DNA of 23,702 nucleotides from Desulfuromonadales bacterium (lineage in GTDB: Bacteria > Desulfobacterota > Desulfuromonadia > Geobacterales > Pseudopelobacteraceae), in the NCBI GenBank assembly GCA_015688915.1, contig JAATGX010000075.1:1-23702 (forward strand), written 5' to 3'. Position numbers and translations under genes: made by a program. This document shows, in pieces, positions 1 to 6,806 of the stretch (within the stretch, counting starts at the first letter, position 1; each line of letters opens with the position of its first letter). The notes beneath the pieces were generated by a model. It ran no database searches. It was not told the origin of the DNA and was given only the letters and a program-made list of their open reading frames with translations.

Positions 1-639
1 CATCAAAATCCGGAGGCCGTGGCGCGGGGCATCAATCCGTTCGACCATGGCGCTCTGCACACCGACTTGTGGAAGACCGAGGGTCTGAAGCAGGCGCTGA
101 CCCAGCATGGATTCGATGCCGCCTTTGGCGGCGCGCGCCGCGACGAGGAGAAATCCCGGGCCAAGGAGCGCATCTTTTCGTTCCGTGCAGCCAATCACCG
201 CTGGGACCCGAAGAACCAGCGCCCGGAACTGTGGAACCTGTACAACACCCGGATCAGGCCGGGGGAAAGCATCCGCGTCTTCCCCCTCTCCAACTGGACC
301 GAGCTGGACGTCTGGCAGTACATCCACCTGGAGCATATTCCGATCGTGCCGCTCTACTACGCCGCTGTCCGGCCGGTGGTGGAGCGGGACGGCATGCTGA
401 TCATGGTGGACGACGAGCGCCTGGAACTGAAACCGGGAGAAGAAATCCAGCACAAATCGGTGCGCTTCCGCACCCTGCGGTGCTACCCCCTGACCGGCGC
501 CGTGGAATCGGAGGCCGACACGCTGCCCCGGATCATCCAGGAGATGCTGCTGACCCGCACCTCGGAGCGCCAGGGACGCCTGATCGACCACGACCAGGCC
601 GGGTCCATGGAAAAGAAGAAACAGGAGGGGTACTTCTGA
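1..639 (+). CDS. cysD: Sulfate adenylyltransferase subunit 2 (CysD), 5' end outside window
   Basis: Small catalytic subunit of ATP sulfurylase, an ATP pyrophosphatase-type enzyme that makes adenosine 5'-phosphosulfate from sulfate and ATP in the cytoplasm together with the GTPase CysN. The frame is open from base 1, reading HQNPEAVARGINPFDHG, which is the CysD family sequence; the first in-frame ATG is absent and the true start lies upstream. Recognisable family segments follow: a GGARRDEEKSRAKERIFS stretch near the middle, then the WDPKNQRPELWNLYN region, WTELDVWQYI, and the RTLRCYPLTGAVES segment close to the C-terminus. About 212 residues are present of a usual ~300. The stop overlaps the cysN start (TGATG), so the two are translationally coupled. 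Assignment is secure; only the N-terminal third is missing. Confidence 0.95.
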   Translation, partial: HQNPEAVARGINPFDHGALHTDLWKTEGLKQALTQHGFDAAFGGARRDEEKSRAKERIFSFRAANHRWDPKNQRPELWNLYNTRIRPGESIRVFPLSNWTELDVWQYIHLEHIPIVPLYYAAVRPVVERDGMLIMVDDERLELKPGEEIQHKSVRFRTLRCYPLTGAVESEADTLPRIIQEMLLTRTSERQGRLIDHDQAGSMEKKKQEGYF

Positions 640-2321
640 TGGCGCACCAATCGGATCTTATCGAAAAGGACATCCTCGCCTACCTCAAGAGCCAGGAAGA
701 GAAGTCCCTGCTCCGCTTCATCACCTGCGGCAGCGTGGACGACGGCAAAAGCACCCTGATCGGGCGTTTGCTCTGGGATTCCAAGATGGTGTTCGAGGAC
801 CAGTTGGCGGCCCTGGAGGCGGACAGCAAGAAGGTCGGCACCCAGGGGCGCGCCATCGACTACGCCCTGCTGCTGGACGGGTTGCAGGCGGTGCGGGAGC
901 AGGGGATCACCATCGACGTGGCGCACCGCTACTTCTCCACCGACCGGCGCAAGTTCATCGTGGCCGATACCCCGGGCCACGAGCAGTATACCCGCAACAT
1001 GGTCACCGGCGCCTCCACCGCCCAAGTGGCGGTGATCCTGGTGGATGCCCGCAAGGGGCTTCTGACCCAGACCCGGCGCCACAGCTACCTGGTCTCCCTG
1101 GTCGGCATCCGGCATATCGTGCTGGCGGTCAACAAGATGGACCTGATCGGGTATGATGAACGGCGCTTTGACGCAATCCTGCGGGATTACCGGCAGTTTG
1201 CCGCCCCGCTCGGCTTCGGTTCGATTGCGGCCATCCCGATCTCCGCGCTGAACGGCGACAATATCATCGACCCGAGCACCAGCACTCCCTGGTATGAAGG
1301 CCCCACCCTCATGAACTACCTGGAAACGGTCCGGATTGAGGGCGAGGACCGGGACAAGCCGTTCCGGCTGCCGGTCCAGTGGGTGAACCGCCCCCACCTG
1401 GATTTCCGCGGTTTCTGCGGCACTATAGCCTCGGGTGTGGTCCGTCCGGGGGATGAGGTGCGGGTCGCCTCGTCGGGGCGGACCAGCCGGGTGGCCCGGA
1501 TTGTGACCATGAACGGCGATCTGCCGGAGGCCGTAGCCGGCCAGGCGGTGACCCTGACGCTCACGGATGAGATCGACATCAGCCGGGGCGACATGCTTTC
1601 CGCGACCGAGCTGGGGCCGCTCCATACCCGGCAGGTAAAGGCGCATCTGGTGTGGCTCCATGACGAACCCTTGCAGCCGGGGCAGGGCTACCTGGTCAAG
1701 ACCGCCACCGCCGTGACGCCGGGCCGCGTCACCGGCATGCAGTACGCGGTGGATGTGAATACCTTGGAAGAGAAGCAGACTACGGGCCTGGGGCTCAACG
1801 AGATCGGCGTCGGGCTCCTTGAGCTCGACCGCCCGGTCCCGCTCGACCCGTACCACCAGAACCGCCATACGGGCAGCTTTATCCTCATCGACCGTTACAC
1901 CAACGCCACCGTGGCGGCGGGCATGGTCATCGCCGCGGCGCCGGAGACCGTGCAGCAACAGGACCGGCCGGCCGGGACCACCCTTGAACCGGCCGCCACG
2001 GGTGGCTCTTCCGTCCGGCGGATCAACTTGGGTGACTGGTTCATCGGCGGCGACGAGGGGAACCTGGTGGACCTGACAACGGTGCAGGGCGAGATCGAGT
2101 TGGACGTCACCCCGGCCTTCCTCGATACCCTTGCCCGGGGGAACCGGGTGCTGCTCGTCATACGTGATCCGGGACAGCTCCCGCCGGTGGCGGTGCTGGC
2201 CTTCACGCACGACCTGGCTTTCAATTTCACGCGCGAAGGGGACCGGGTCAATATCGTGCTGCACAAGCGGGGTGTGGGGAGTCCGGCGGACGGCGAGTTG
2301 GACGGCGGGCCAGGTATCTGA
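639..2321 (+). CDS. cysN: Sulfate adenylyltransferase subunit 1 (CysN), GTPase, with unusual C-terminal extension
   Basis: GTP-hydrolysing partner of CysD in sulfate activation, of the EF-Tu/EF-1A-like GTPase family. Visible motifs: P-loop GSVDDGKST around residues 29-37, DTPGH at 110-114, NKMD at 165-168. Beta-barrel domains follow up to about residue 432 (ATVAAGMV). The ATG at 639 overlaps the cysD stop and has a good ribosome binding site (AGGAGGGG at 623-630). A longer frame upstream is only a shadow of cysD. The protein is 560 residues; E. coli CysN is about 475. The extra ~125 residues after the barrel have no P-loop, so this is not the CysC (APS kinase) fusion seen in CysNC proteins. 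The tail looks folded (alternating beta-like segments such as RVLLVIRDPG and VLAFTHDLAFNF) but I do not recognise it. Followed by an intrinsic terminator. Confidence 0.95.
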   Translation: MAHQSDLIEKDILAYLKSQEEKSLLRFITCGSVDDGKSTLIGRLLWDSKMVFEDQLAALEADSKKVGTQGRAIDYALLLDGLQAVREQGITIDVAHRYFSTDRRKFIVADTPGHEQYTRNMVTGASTAQVAVILVDARKGLLTQTRRHSYLVSLVGIRHIVLAVNKMDLIGYDERRFDAILRDYRQFAAPLGFGSIAAIPISALNGDNIIDPSTSTPWYEGPTLMNYLETVRIEGEDRDKPFRLPVQWVNRPHLDFRGFCGTIASGVVRPGDEVRVASSGRTSRVARIVTMNGDLPEAVAGQAVTLTLTDEIDISRGDMLSATELGPLHTRQVKAHLVWLHDEPLQPGQGYLVKTATAVTPGRVTGMQYAVDVNTLEEKQTTGLGLNEIGVGLLELDRPVPLDPYHQNRHTGSFILIDRYTNATVAAGMVIAAAPETVQQQDRPAGTTLEPAATGGSSVRRINLGDWFIGGDEGNLVDLTTVQGEIELDVTPAFLDTLARGNRVLLVIRDPGQLPPVAVLAFTHDLAFNFTREGDRVNIVLHKRGVGSPADGELDGGPGI

Positions 2322-2348
2322 ATGCGGTGAGGTTGATTGTTGTATAAG

Positions 2349-2384
2349 GGGCTGGTCCGTAGCGGGCCAGCCCTTTTGTTTTTT
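2349..2384 (+). terminator. Rho-independent terminator of cysDN
   Basis: GGGCTGGTCCG (2349-2359) pairs with CGGGCCAGCCC (2363-2373), 11 pairs with one G-T wobble and a 3-nt loop, followed by TTTT-G-TTTTTT. It lies 27 bases after the cysN stop. The minus-strand side lacks a T run, so it works mainly for cysN. Confidence 0.9.
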
Positions 2385-2425
2385 CTACGGCCACGGCACT
2401 GCATCGACCGTGTTGACCGGAGGGG

Positions 2426-3358
2426 TCATGAAATCCCGATCAGCAACAGTGCAGCGAGAGTCAGGCTGCTGACGATCAGCCAAAGGGAAATTCCCTGCAG
2501 GAGGGGGCGCACCCCCACCTTTTTCAGTACATCCCCGCTTAATCCGGACCCGATCAAAAATAACGTCACGACCAGGCTTTGCCTCGCAACAGCCGATAAC
2601 TCCCCCCAATAATGTCCATACTGCGGTGCCAACGTCCGGACTGTCGCAGCCAGGATGAATCCGATTATGAACAGCGGGATTTTTGCCTTTTGTTCGGACT
2701 CTGTCCGCCACGCCGTTCCGATGACTATCGGCGTTATCCAGATGGCCCTGGTGAGTTTGACAGTCGTTCCGACGGCCAGCGCCTGGGCGCCATAGGAAGC
2801 CGTTGCACCGACAACACTGCTGGTATCATGAATGGCCAACCCGGCCCATGTCCCGAAGACCGCCTGATTCAGGCGCAGGGCATGCCCGATCAGCGGGAAC
2901 AGCAACAGTGCAACAGCATTGAGGGTGAAAACCGTTGCCAGGGCAACGGCGGTTTCCTCGTCTTTTGTCTTAAGCACCGGGGCCATCGCGGCAATGGCGC
3001 TGCCTCCGCAGATGGCGGTTCCGAACGAAATGAGCGCGGAAGTGTTCTTGCCGGTGCCAAAGAGCTTGCCGAGCCAGAATCCCATGAACAGGGTGCAAGC
3101 GATGCCCACAACGGTGAATACGACCGAATCCTTCCCTGTCTGGAACACTTCCCCGAGACTCAGGCCGAACCCGAGCCCAACAACGGAAATCTGGAGAATG
3201 ATTTTGCTCAGCCTTGCCGACGCGCCGGGCCATGGATTGCCGAACAGAAAGCTGAACACGACCCCGGAAACCAGTGCGGTAGCCGTGCCAACCTGTGGAA
3301 CGACACAACCCACAATGCAGAGGACAAAAAGCACTTTCCTGATATTCAAGCCGTCCAT
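2426..3358 (-). CDS. YeiH/UPF0324-family membrane protein, putative sulfur-oxyanion exporter
   Basis: 310-residue inner-membrane protein with about ten hydrophobic segments and very few charged residues inside them. Family hallmarks are visible: the glycine-rich segment VVGLGFGLSLGE, FGTAICGGSAIAA in the middle, the loop around AIHDTSSVVGA, and VKLTRAIWITP. These match the YeiH (PSE/UPF0324) family, annotated as putative sulfate exporters. The transported substrate is not proven here. The start ATG at 3358 has a GGGGAGAG ribosome binding site just upstream. It is transcribed divergently from a LysR regulator, the same arrangement as E. coli yeiE-yeiH, and lies convergent to cysDN. In enterobacteria YeiE has been linked to sulfite response, so export of sulfite or sulfate is the plausible role; this is inference from family and context. 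Confidence 0.88.
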   Translation of the reverse strand: MDGLNIRKVLFVLCIVGCVVPQVGTATALVSGVVFSFLFGNPWPGASARLSKIILQISVVGLGFGLSLGEVFQTGKDSVVFTVVGIACTLFMGFWLGKLFGTGKNTSALISFGTAICGGSAIAAMAPVLKTKDEETAVALATVFTLNAVALLLFPLIGHALRLNQAVFGTWAGLAIHDTSSVVGATASYGAQALAVGTTVKLTRAIWITPIVIGTAWRTESEQKAKIPLFIIGFILAATVRTLAPQYGHYWGELSAVARQSLVVTLFLIGSGLSGDVLKKVGVRPLLQGISLWLIVSSLTLAALLLIGIS

Positions 3359-3380
3359 GGTCTCTCCCCGCCCCGAAGTA

Positions 3381-3420
3381 ATATTGTGTTTGCAATATAC
3401 GGTTATTTGTTTATAAATAA
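3381..3420. promoter_or_regulatory. Two tandem dyads, candidate LysR operator
   Basis: Between the divergent yeiH-like and lysR genes lie two perfect dyads of the same build: ATATTG-N6-CAATAT (3381-3398) and TTATTT-N6-AAATAA (3403-3420). Each is 6+6+6 and their centres are 22 bp apart, about two helical turns. LysR-type regulators commonly bind interrupted AT-rich dyads as two dimers on the same DNA face. Function is inferred from geometry and position only. Confidence 0.45.
3390..3417 (+). promoter_or_regulatory. Candidate sigma-70-type promoter for the LysR gene
   Basis: TTGCAA (3390-3395), a 16-bp spacer, then TATAAA (3412-3417) on the plus strand. It sits within the two dyads, so a regulator bound there would block or contact polymerase. 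This would fit the autoregulation usual for LysR genes. Confidence 0.4.
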
Positions 3421-3472
3421 AAATTCAAAATATACAATAAAATCATCAATAAAAATTATGAATGGGAAGCTC

Positions 3473-4384
3473 ATGGCGATCACACGCAGGCAGTTGGAGA
3501 TTTTCGAGAGAGTTGCGAACAGTGAGCATGTGACGAAGGCCAGCGAACAGCTCCTGCTGAGCCAGTCAGCGGTCAGCATGGCTATTGCGGAAATGGAGCG
3601 ATTTGCCGGAGCGCCGCTGTTTGAACGCCGAGGCAGGCGGCTTTTGCTCAATGATCGAGGGCGACAGATTTTGCCTGATGTGCACGAGGTACTTCGAAAG
3701 GTCGGCATGATAGAGCGGTTTCTGAACGAATCCGTTGACGAACCGCTCGGGGTGCTGAACGTCGGGGCGAGCACGACCATAGGCAACTATCTCCTGCCCC
3801 TGATTATAGGGGAATTCACTCGACATTATCCCTGGGCCAAGGCGCTGCTGCACGTCGGAAATACCCGGCAAATCGAGGTTGCGGTGGAGAATGGCGAATG
3901 CGACCTGGGGCTTATCGAGGGGCCGTCCCATCTTCCATCGCTTACGCCTGCGCCATGGAGGGAAGACGAGCTTGTGGTGATTGCCGGGCCGGCGCATCCC
4001 CTGACGCAGGCGAAAAAGGTATCGCTGCCGATGTTGGAAAACGCGCCCTGGATAATGCGGGAGAAAGGCTCCGGGACCAGGGAGGTATTCGAAGTCGCCA
4101 TGGCTGCACAAGGAATCGGATATTCCATTGCCATGGAGTTGGGCCATACCGAGGCGATCAAGAAGGCGGTCGAGGCCGGTTTGGGCGTGGGGTGCCTGTC
4201 GAGGATGGCCGTGCAGAGGGAGCTTGACAATGGCTGGCTCGTCGAAGTGCATACACCGCTCAAGTTACGAAGACCGCTGACGATACTCACCAGGGAAAGC
4301 GGATACCGGACCCCGTTGCTGAACGCCTATCTTTCATTGTTGGAAAAAAATACCAGATACAGCGGGCCGGTGGTTCATGAGTGA
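3473..4384 (+). CDS. LysR-family transcriptional regulator, YeiE/CysB-like
   Basis: 303-residue one-component regulator. An N-terminal winged helix-turn-helix (RRQLEIFERVANSEHVTKASEQLLLSQSAVS region, residues ~4-35, then the ERRGRRLLLNDRGRQIL wing) is followed by a periplasmic-binding-protein-like effector domain from about residue 90. Within it the segments VGASTTIGNYLLP and CDLGLIEGP are typical of the subgroup around YeiE and related regulators of sulfur genes. I chose the ATG at 3473 (MAITRRQ), which gives the usual N-terminus and has GGGAAG just before it. An ATG at 3458 would add five residues with no visible ribosome binding site. It is divergent from the YeiH-like gene and probably controls it and itself. 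The small-molecule ligand cannot be read from sequence. Confidence 0.9.
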   Translation: MAITRRQLEIFERVANSEHVTKASEQLLLSQSAVSMAIAEMERFAGAPLFERRGRRLLLNDRGRQILPDVHEVLRKVGMIERFLNESVDEPLGVLNVGASTTIGNYLLPLIIGEFTRHYPWAKALLHVGNTRQIEVAVENGECDLGLIEGPSHLPSLTPAPWREDELVVIAGPAHPLTQAKKVSLPMLENAPWIMREKGSGTREVFEVAMAAQGIGYSIAMELGHTEAIKKAVEAGLGVGCLSRMAVQRELDNGWLVEVHTPLKLRRPLTILTRESGYRTPLLNAYLSLLEKNTRYSGPVVHE

Positions 4385-4388
4385 CCGC

Positions 4389-4418
4389 TTGCACTATTCA
4401 CGTAGATTGGACTTTATA
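4389..4418 (+). promoter_or_regulatory. Weak candidate promoter for the small lipoprotein gene
   Basis: TTGCAC (4389-4394), 18-bp spacer, TTTATA (4413-4418), about 60 bases before the lipoprotein start in a stretch clearly richer in A and T than the flanking genes. Only two weak boxes support it. Confidence 0.25.
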
Positions 4419-4478
4419 TGAAGGGATTAATGTGGTACAGAATTTTTAAACAACCTGGATTGATGGGGATGAGAGGCC

Positions 4479-4814
4479 ATGCGATTTGCTCTGGCAATTA
4501 TAACGGTCGTGCTATTATCCGGCTGTGCCCATAAGTTCACGCGGGAGAGTGTCGAACTGGCCATTACCAAGGGCAAGACGACGAAAAACGAGGTCTTGAA
4601 GTCCTTTGGACAGCCGGACCGGATATGGAAAACATCCGGCATTAAAATGTCCTCCGGGGATGATGAATATGTCATTCATTCGTCACGAGAGGTGTGGTCG
4701 TATTCCAACCGCACACTGAAGCTGCTCGATGTACTGGAGCCTGACATGATGAAAATCGTTTTCGATGAAAGCGGGATTGTTGTATATTATGATTTCCGGG
4801 GTGACGGCCGATAG
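4479..4814 (+). CDS. Small lipoprotein with SmpA/OmlA (BamE-like) domain
   Basis: 111 residues. An N-terminal signal peptide ends in a lipobox LLSGC, with the lipidated cysteine at residue 16. The mature part begins with KGKTTKNEVLKSFGQPDRIW, the pattern (lysine/glycine, T-x-x-E-V, G-x-P-D) of the SmpA/OmlA/BamE fold. Beta-rich segments follow (REVWSYSN, KIVFDESGIVVYYDF). Likely an outer-membrane or periplasm-facing lipoprotein. It lies alone rather than with Bam genes, so it is better read as a BamE-fold lipoprotein than as BamE itself. GATGAGAGG precedes the ATG. The last 28 bases overlap the convergent minus-strand gene ending at 4787. Confidence 0.8.
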   Translation: MRFALAIITVVLLSGCAHKFTRESVELAITKGKTTKNEVLKSFGQPDRIWKTSGIKMSSGDDEYVIHSSREVWSYSNRTLKLLDVLEPDMMKIVFDESGIVVYYDFRGDGR

Positions 4815-5074
4815 ACGTTCATGGACGGTTTCCCGCTCATTCTTTCGGCCGTTTCATAGGCCGGGGTGTCCAGGGCAGGAGTCGGTGCGGCGGAATCCTG
4901 AAACGTACGGTGGTCCGGATGAAGGCAGTAGGTGCTGGTAAAACCGGCCGGAATGGCATACTTGCATTGCGCATTGTTGGATAGGCAGCGGGAGAAGTCA
5001 TGTACGATGTATTCGGTACGACATTCCTTGGTATTGGGGGCATTTCCGGTAAAGTTCTGAATAGGTATCGACAT
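4787..5074 (-). CDS. Small four-cysteine protein, paralogue A
   Basis: 95 residues, no signal peptide or membrane segment, function unknown. The first ~57 residues align without gaps to the protein at 5244-5468. Shared landmarks: FTG (8-10), P13, ECRTE (17-21), DFSRCL (26-31), C37, YA (39-40), P42, G44, and TYCLH (48-52). The cysteines are C18, C30, C37 and C50, spaced X11, X6, X12, with His52 two residues after the last. This spacing could bind a metal such as zinc or form disulfides; nothing in the sequence decides which. The C-terminal ~40 residues are low-complexity, Pro/Ser/Arg-rich and not shared. An excellent ribosome binding site (GGGAGG) precedes the ATG. Conservation against its paralogue argues strongly that the frame is real. 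Confidence 0.75.
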   Translation of the reverse strand: MSIPIQNFTGNAPNTKECRTEYIVHDFSRCLSNNAQCKYAIPAGFTSTYCLHPDHRTFQDSAAPTPALDTPAYETAERMSGKPSMNVYRPSPRKS

Positions 5075-5243
5075 ATGACCTCCCGTCTCCCCTGGTTACC
5101 CCACCGTATAATCCGCTGCTCATCGCGTTGACAATAATGGCGCAGGCAAAACCGGATATGAACGTTCACGCCGATTAAGTTCCGCTGTTCTCCAGTGCTG
5201 TTTCGTTGAATTCCTGTGTCGACAGACAGCCTTCGTGAGACGG

Positions 5244-5468
5244 TCACGTATGCATTTTGGGCGGCATTGAGAGGGGAGCCGGGGAAGGTCGCTCAAATTT
5301 TCTGTTGCTCTGATGCAGACAATAGGTATAGGAAGAACCTGTCGGGTAGGCATACATGCATTTCGGATGTGTCGCCAGGCAGCGGGAGAAATCGCCGGTC
5401 AGGTGCTCGGTGCGGCATTCATCCAGCTTTGGTTCACTGCCGGTAAATTCCTGCTTTGACGTTGCCAT
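5244..5468 (-). CDS. Small four-cysteine protein, paralogue B
   Basis: 74 residues, function unknown. It shares with paralogue A (4787-5074) the full C18-X11-C30-X6-C37-X12-C50 layout, the CRTE and DFSRCL motifs and the TYCLH end. It starts MATSKQEFTG where A starts MSIPIQNFTG. The tail after residue 57 is short and unrelated. AGAAGGG lies upstream of the ATG on the minus strand. The two genes are in tandem, about 170 bp apart, same strand, and look like an old duplication: the proteins align well but DNA identity is patchy, the longest shared run I noticed being about 13 bases. The bases between them hold no convincing gene. Confidence 0.75.
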   Translation of the reverse strand: MATSKQEFTGSEPKLDECRTEHLTGDFSRCLATHPKCMYAYPTGSSYTYCLHQSNRKFERPSPAPLSMPPKMHT

Positions 5469-5549
5469 GCGGGACCCTTCTTTCCCGGTATGTTATGTTA
5501 CTATTCTACCGCACAAGTGGTTTTTGTAAATAATCCGAGGGGGACTTCA

Positions 5550-5891
5550 TTGAGAAAACTGGTATGTCTGACATTGATCTTGTTGCCTGTTTTTATTTCC
5601 GGTTGCGGCGGTTCGGCAACACCGGACTATCCCACATCCCTTGCCGCCACTATCGGCACCGGCCACGTGTATTTGAGCTGGTCCCCGGCGTTGGACGCCA
5701 CCGGGTACAACGTGTACCGCGGTCTCGCATCCGGGCCGGTTTCGTCAAAGACCATCATGGCATCGAACCTCCCCGAAACGGTATATACCGATGTCTCCGC
5801 CACTGCCGGCACGAACTACTATTACCAGGTGACAGCGATCAACAGTAACGGCGAAACCCAGGCTTCCAACGAGGTCCTGGGGACGCCGTAG
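5550..5891 (+). CDS. Lipoprotein with a single fibronectin type III domain
   Basis: 113 residues from a TTG start at 5550. That codon is preceded by GAGGGGGA (5537-5544) at good spacing. The in-frame ATG at 5490 would place 20 unlikely residues before the signal peptide. Signal peptide RKLVCLTLILLPVFISGC has the lipobox cysteine at residue 19, followed by GGS. The mature part is one fibronectin-III module: LAATIGTGHVYLSWSP, the DATGYNVYRG strand, TVYTDVSATAGTNYYYQVTA, and a closing SNEV. This fold serves in binding or as a linker in secreted and surface proteins. With only one module and no enzyme domain, its partner is unknown. It is divergent from paralogue B across about 80 bases. Confidence 0.8.
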   Translation: MRKLVCLTLILLPVFISGCGGSATPDYPTSLAATIGTGHVYLSWSPALDATGYNVYRGLASGPVSSKTIMASNLPETVYTDVSATAGTNYYYQVTAINSNGETQASNEVLGTP

Positions 5892-5943
5892 CCGGCTCTT
5901 CCCCGGGCTGGGGCAATTGATTAGTTGAAAGGACCGCAGGATA

Positions 5944-6342
5944 ATGCATATCGAACCCGCCACCCTTGAATCAGGCAACGCCATCCCTCTGCTGCGAACG
6001 CTGGATATCCATCTGAAGGAGATCGGTGAGACCCATGCGATCATGGAGGTAGAGGTCGCCGACATCCATCGCAACTACTTCGGCGGGGCGCACGGCGGAC
6101 TGCTGGCCACCCTGGTGGATACGGTTTCCTTCTTTTCCAAACCGCTGCTCCCCTCCGGCCGCCCCTGCACCACCACCAACCTGAATGTCACCTATGTCCG
6201 GCCGGCGGCCCTGGGGGACACCCTGACGGCCAGATCCGAACTGATCCATCTGGGCCGGCGCATGGCGAGTGTCACGATCACGGTCGTTAATCAGGATGCA
6301 AAGCTCGTCGCCCACGGAACCGCGACGTTGATGATCCTGTAG
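5944..6342 (+). CDS. PaaI-type hotdog-fold thioesterase
   Basis: 132-residue hotdog-fold protein. The characteristic segment is NYFGGAHGGLLATLVDTV (residues 44-61), with the HGG turn at 50-52 and Asp59 where PaaI-type acyl-CoA thioesterases carry their acidic catalytic residue. The strand segments NLNVTYVRPAALGDTLTARSEL and HLGRRMASVTITVVNQ follow, as usual for the family. Predicted to hydrolyse acyl- or aryl-CoA thioesters in the cytoplasm; substrate cannot be told. Start ATG with GCAGGA upstream. It lies 29 bases before the alkyltransferase-like gene and may share its transcript. Confidence 0.85.
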   Translation: MHIEPATLESGNAIPLLRTLDIHLKEIGETHAIMEVEVADIHRNYFGGAHGGLLATLVDTVSFFSKPLLPSGRPCTTTNLNVTYVRPAALGDTLTARSELIHLGRRMASVTITVVNQDAKLVAHGTATLMIL

Positions 6343-6371
6343 TTCCCTGGCATCAGGAACGTGGAGGTAAC

Positions 6372-6716
6372 ATGATGCCGCCTGGCATTCAAAATGACAG
6401 ACCCGTCACGAGCACCTACCAGCGGATTTACGCGGTTATCTCACGTATACCCGAGGGGTGCGTGGCGACCTACGGCCAGGTTGCCTTTCTGGCGGGGATA
6501 CCCCATGGCGCCCGACGTGTTGGTTATGCGCTGAGTGCGCTGCAAGGGAAATCCTCCGTCCCGTGGCATCGAGTTGTCAATGCCCAGGGCCGGGTCAGTC
6601 CCCGTTCAGGAGGGAGCTGTGCCGACGAGGTGCAACGGTTGCGCCTCGAAAGCGAGGGGGTCGGCTTCGGCGCAAACGGCCGGATCGCGCTTGACCGCTA
6701 TCAATGGCGGCCATAG
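6372..6716 (+). CDS. Alkyltransferase-like protein (MGMT fold, Trp replaces reactive Cys)
   Basis: 114 residues covering only the C-terminal DNA-binding domain of O6-alkylguanine-DNA alkyltransferase. The active-site segment reads SVPWHRVVNAQGRVS (from residue 62): the methyl-accepting cysteine of PCHR is Trp65. This is the hallmark of Atl proteins, which bind O6-alkylguanine, flip it out and pass it to nucleotide excision repair rather than repairing it themselves. The flipping Tyr (VATYGQVA, Tyr34) and the arginine region (GARRVGYAL, 47-55) are present. GGAGG (6363-6367) lies 4 bases from ATG 6372 and 7 from the second ATG at 6375, so translation may begin at the second Met. Lies between the thioesterase and larE on the same strand. 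Confidence 0.88.
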   Translation: MMPPGIQNDRPVTSTYQRIYAVISRIPEGCVATYGQVAFLAGIPHGARRVGYALSALQGKSSVPWHRVVNAQGRVSPRSGGSCADEVQRLRLESEGVGFGANGRIALDRYQWRP

Positions 6717-6806
6717 TCTTTGGGCGAGACGGGGACGGGGTACATGTGGTATGGTAAGAAACAGCGGTACGAATCTGATCAGGTTTGAATACGGAGGTAG
6801 TGTTAT

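Noticed and set aside
483..2264. Long minus-strand open frame (593 codons) opposite cysDN
   Set aside because: It is the antisense shadow of GC-rich cysDN: composition rich in His/Arg/Gly/Asp, no family motif, and it spans two well-supported genes.
2612..3472. Plus-strand extension of the LysR frame back to 2612
   Set aside because: The upstream part is antisense to the YeiH-like gene and non-homologous; LysR proteins start at the MAITRRQ site.
4837..5247. 136-codon minus-strand frame between and over the four-cysteine genes
   Set aside because: Its translation is Arg/Pro-rich without pattern, while the other frame shows strong paralogue conservation over the same bases.
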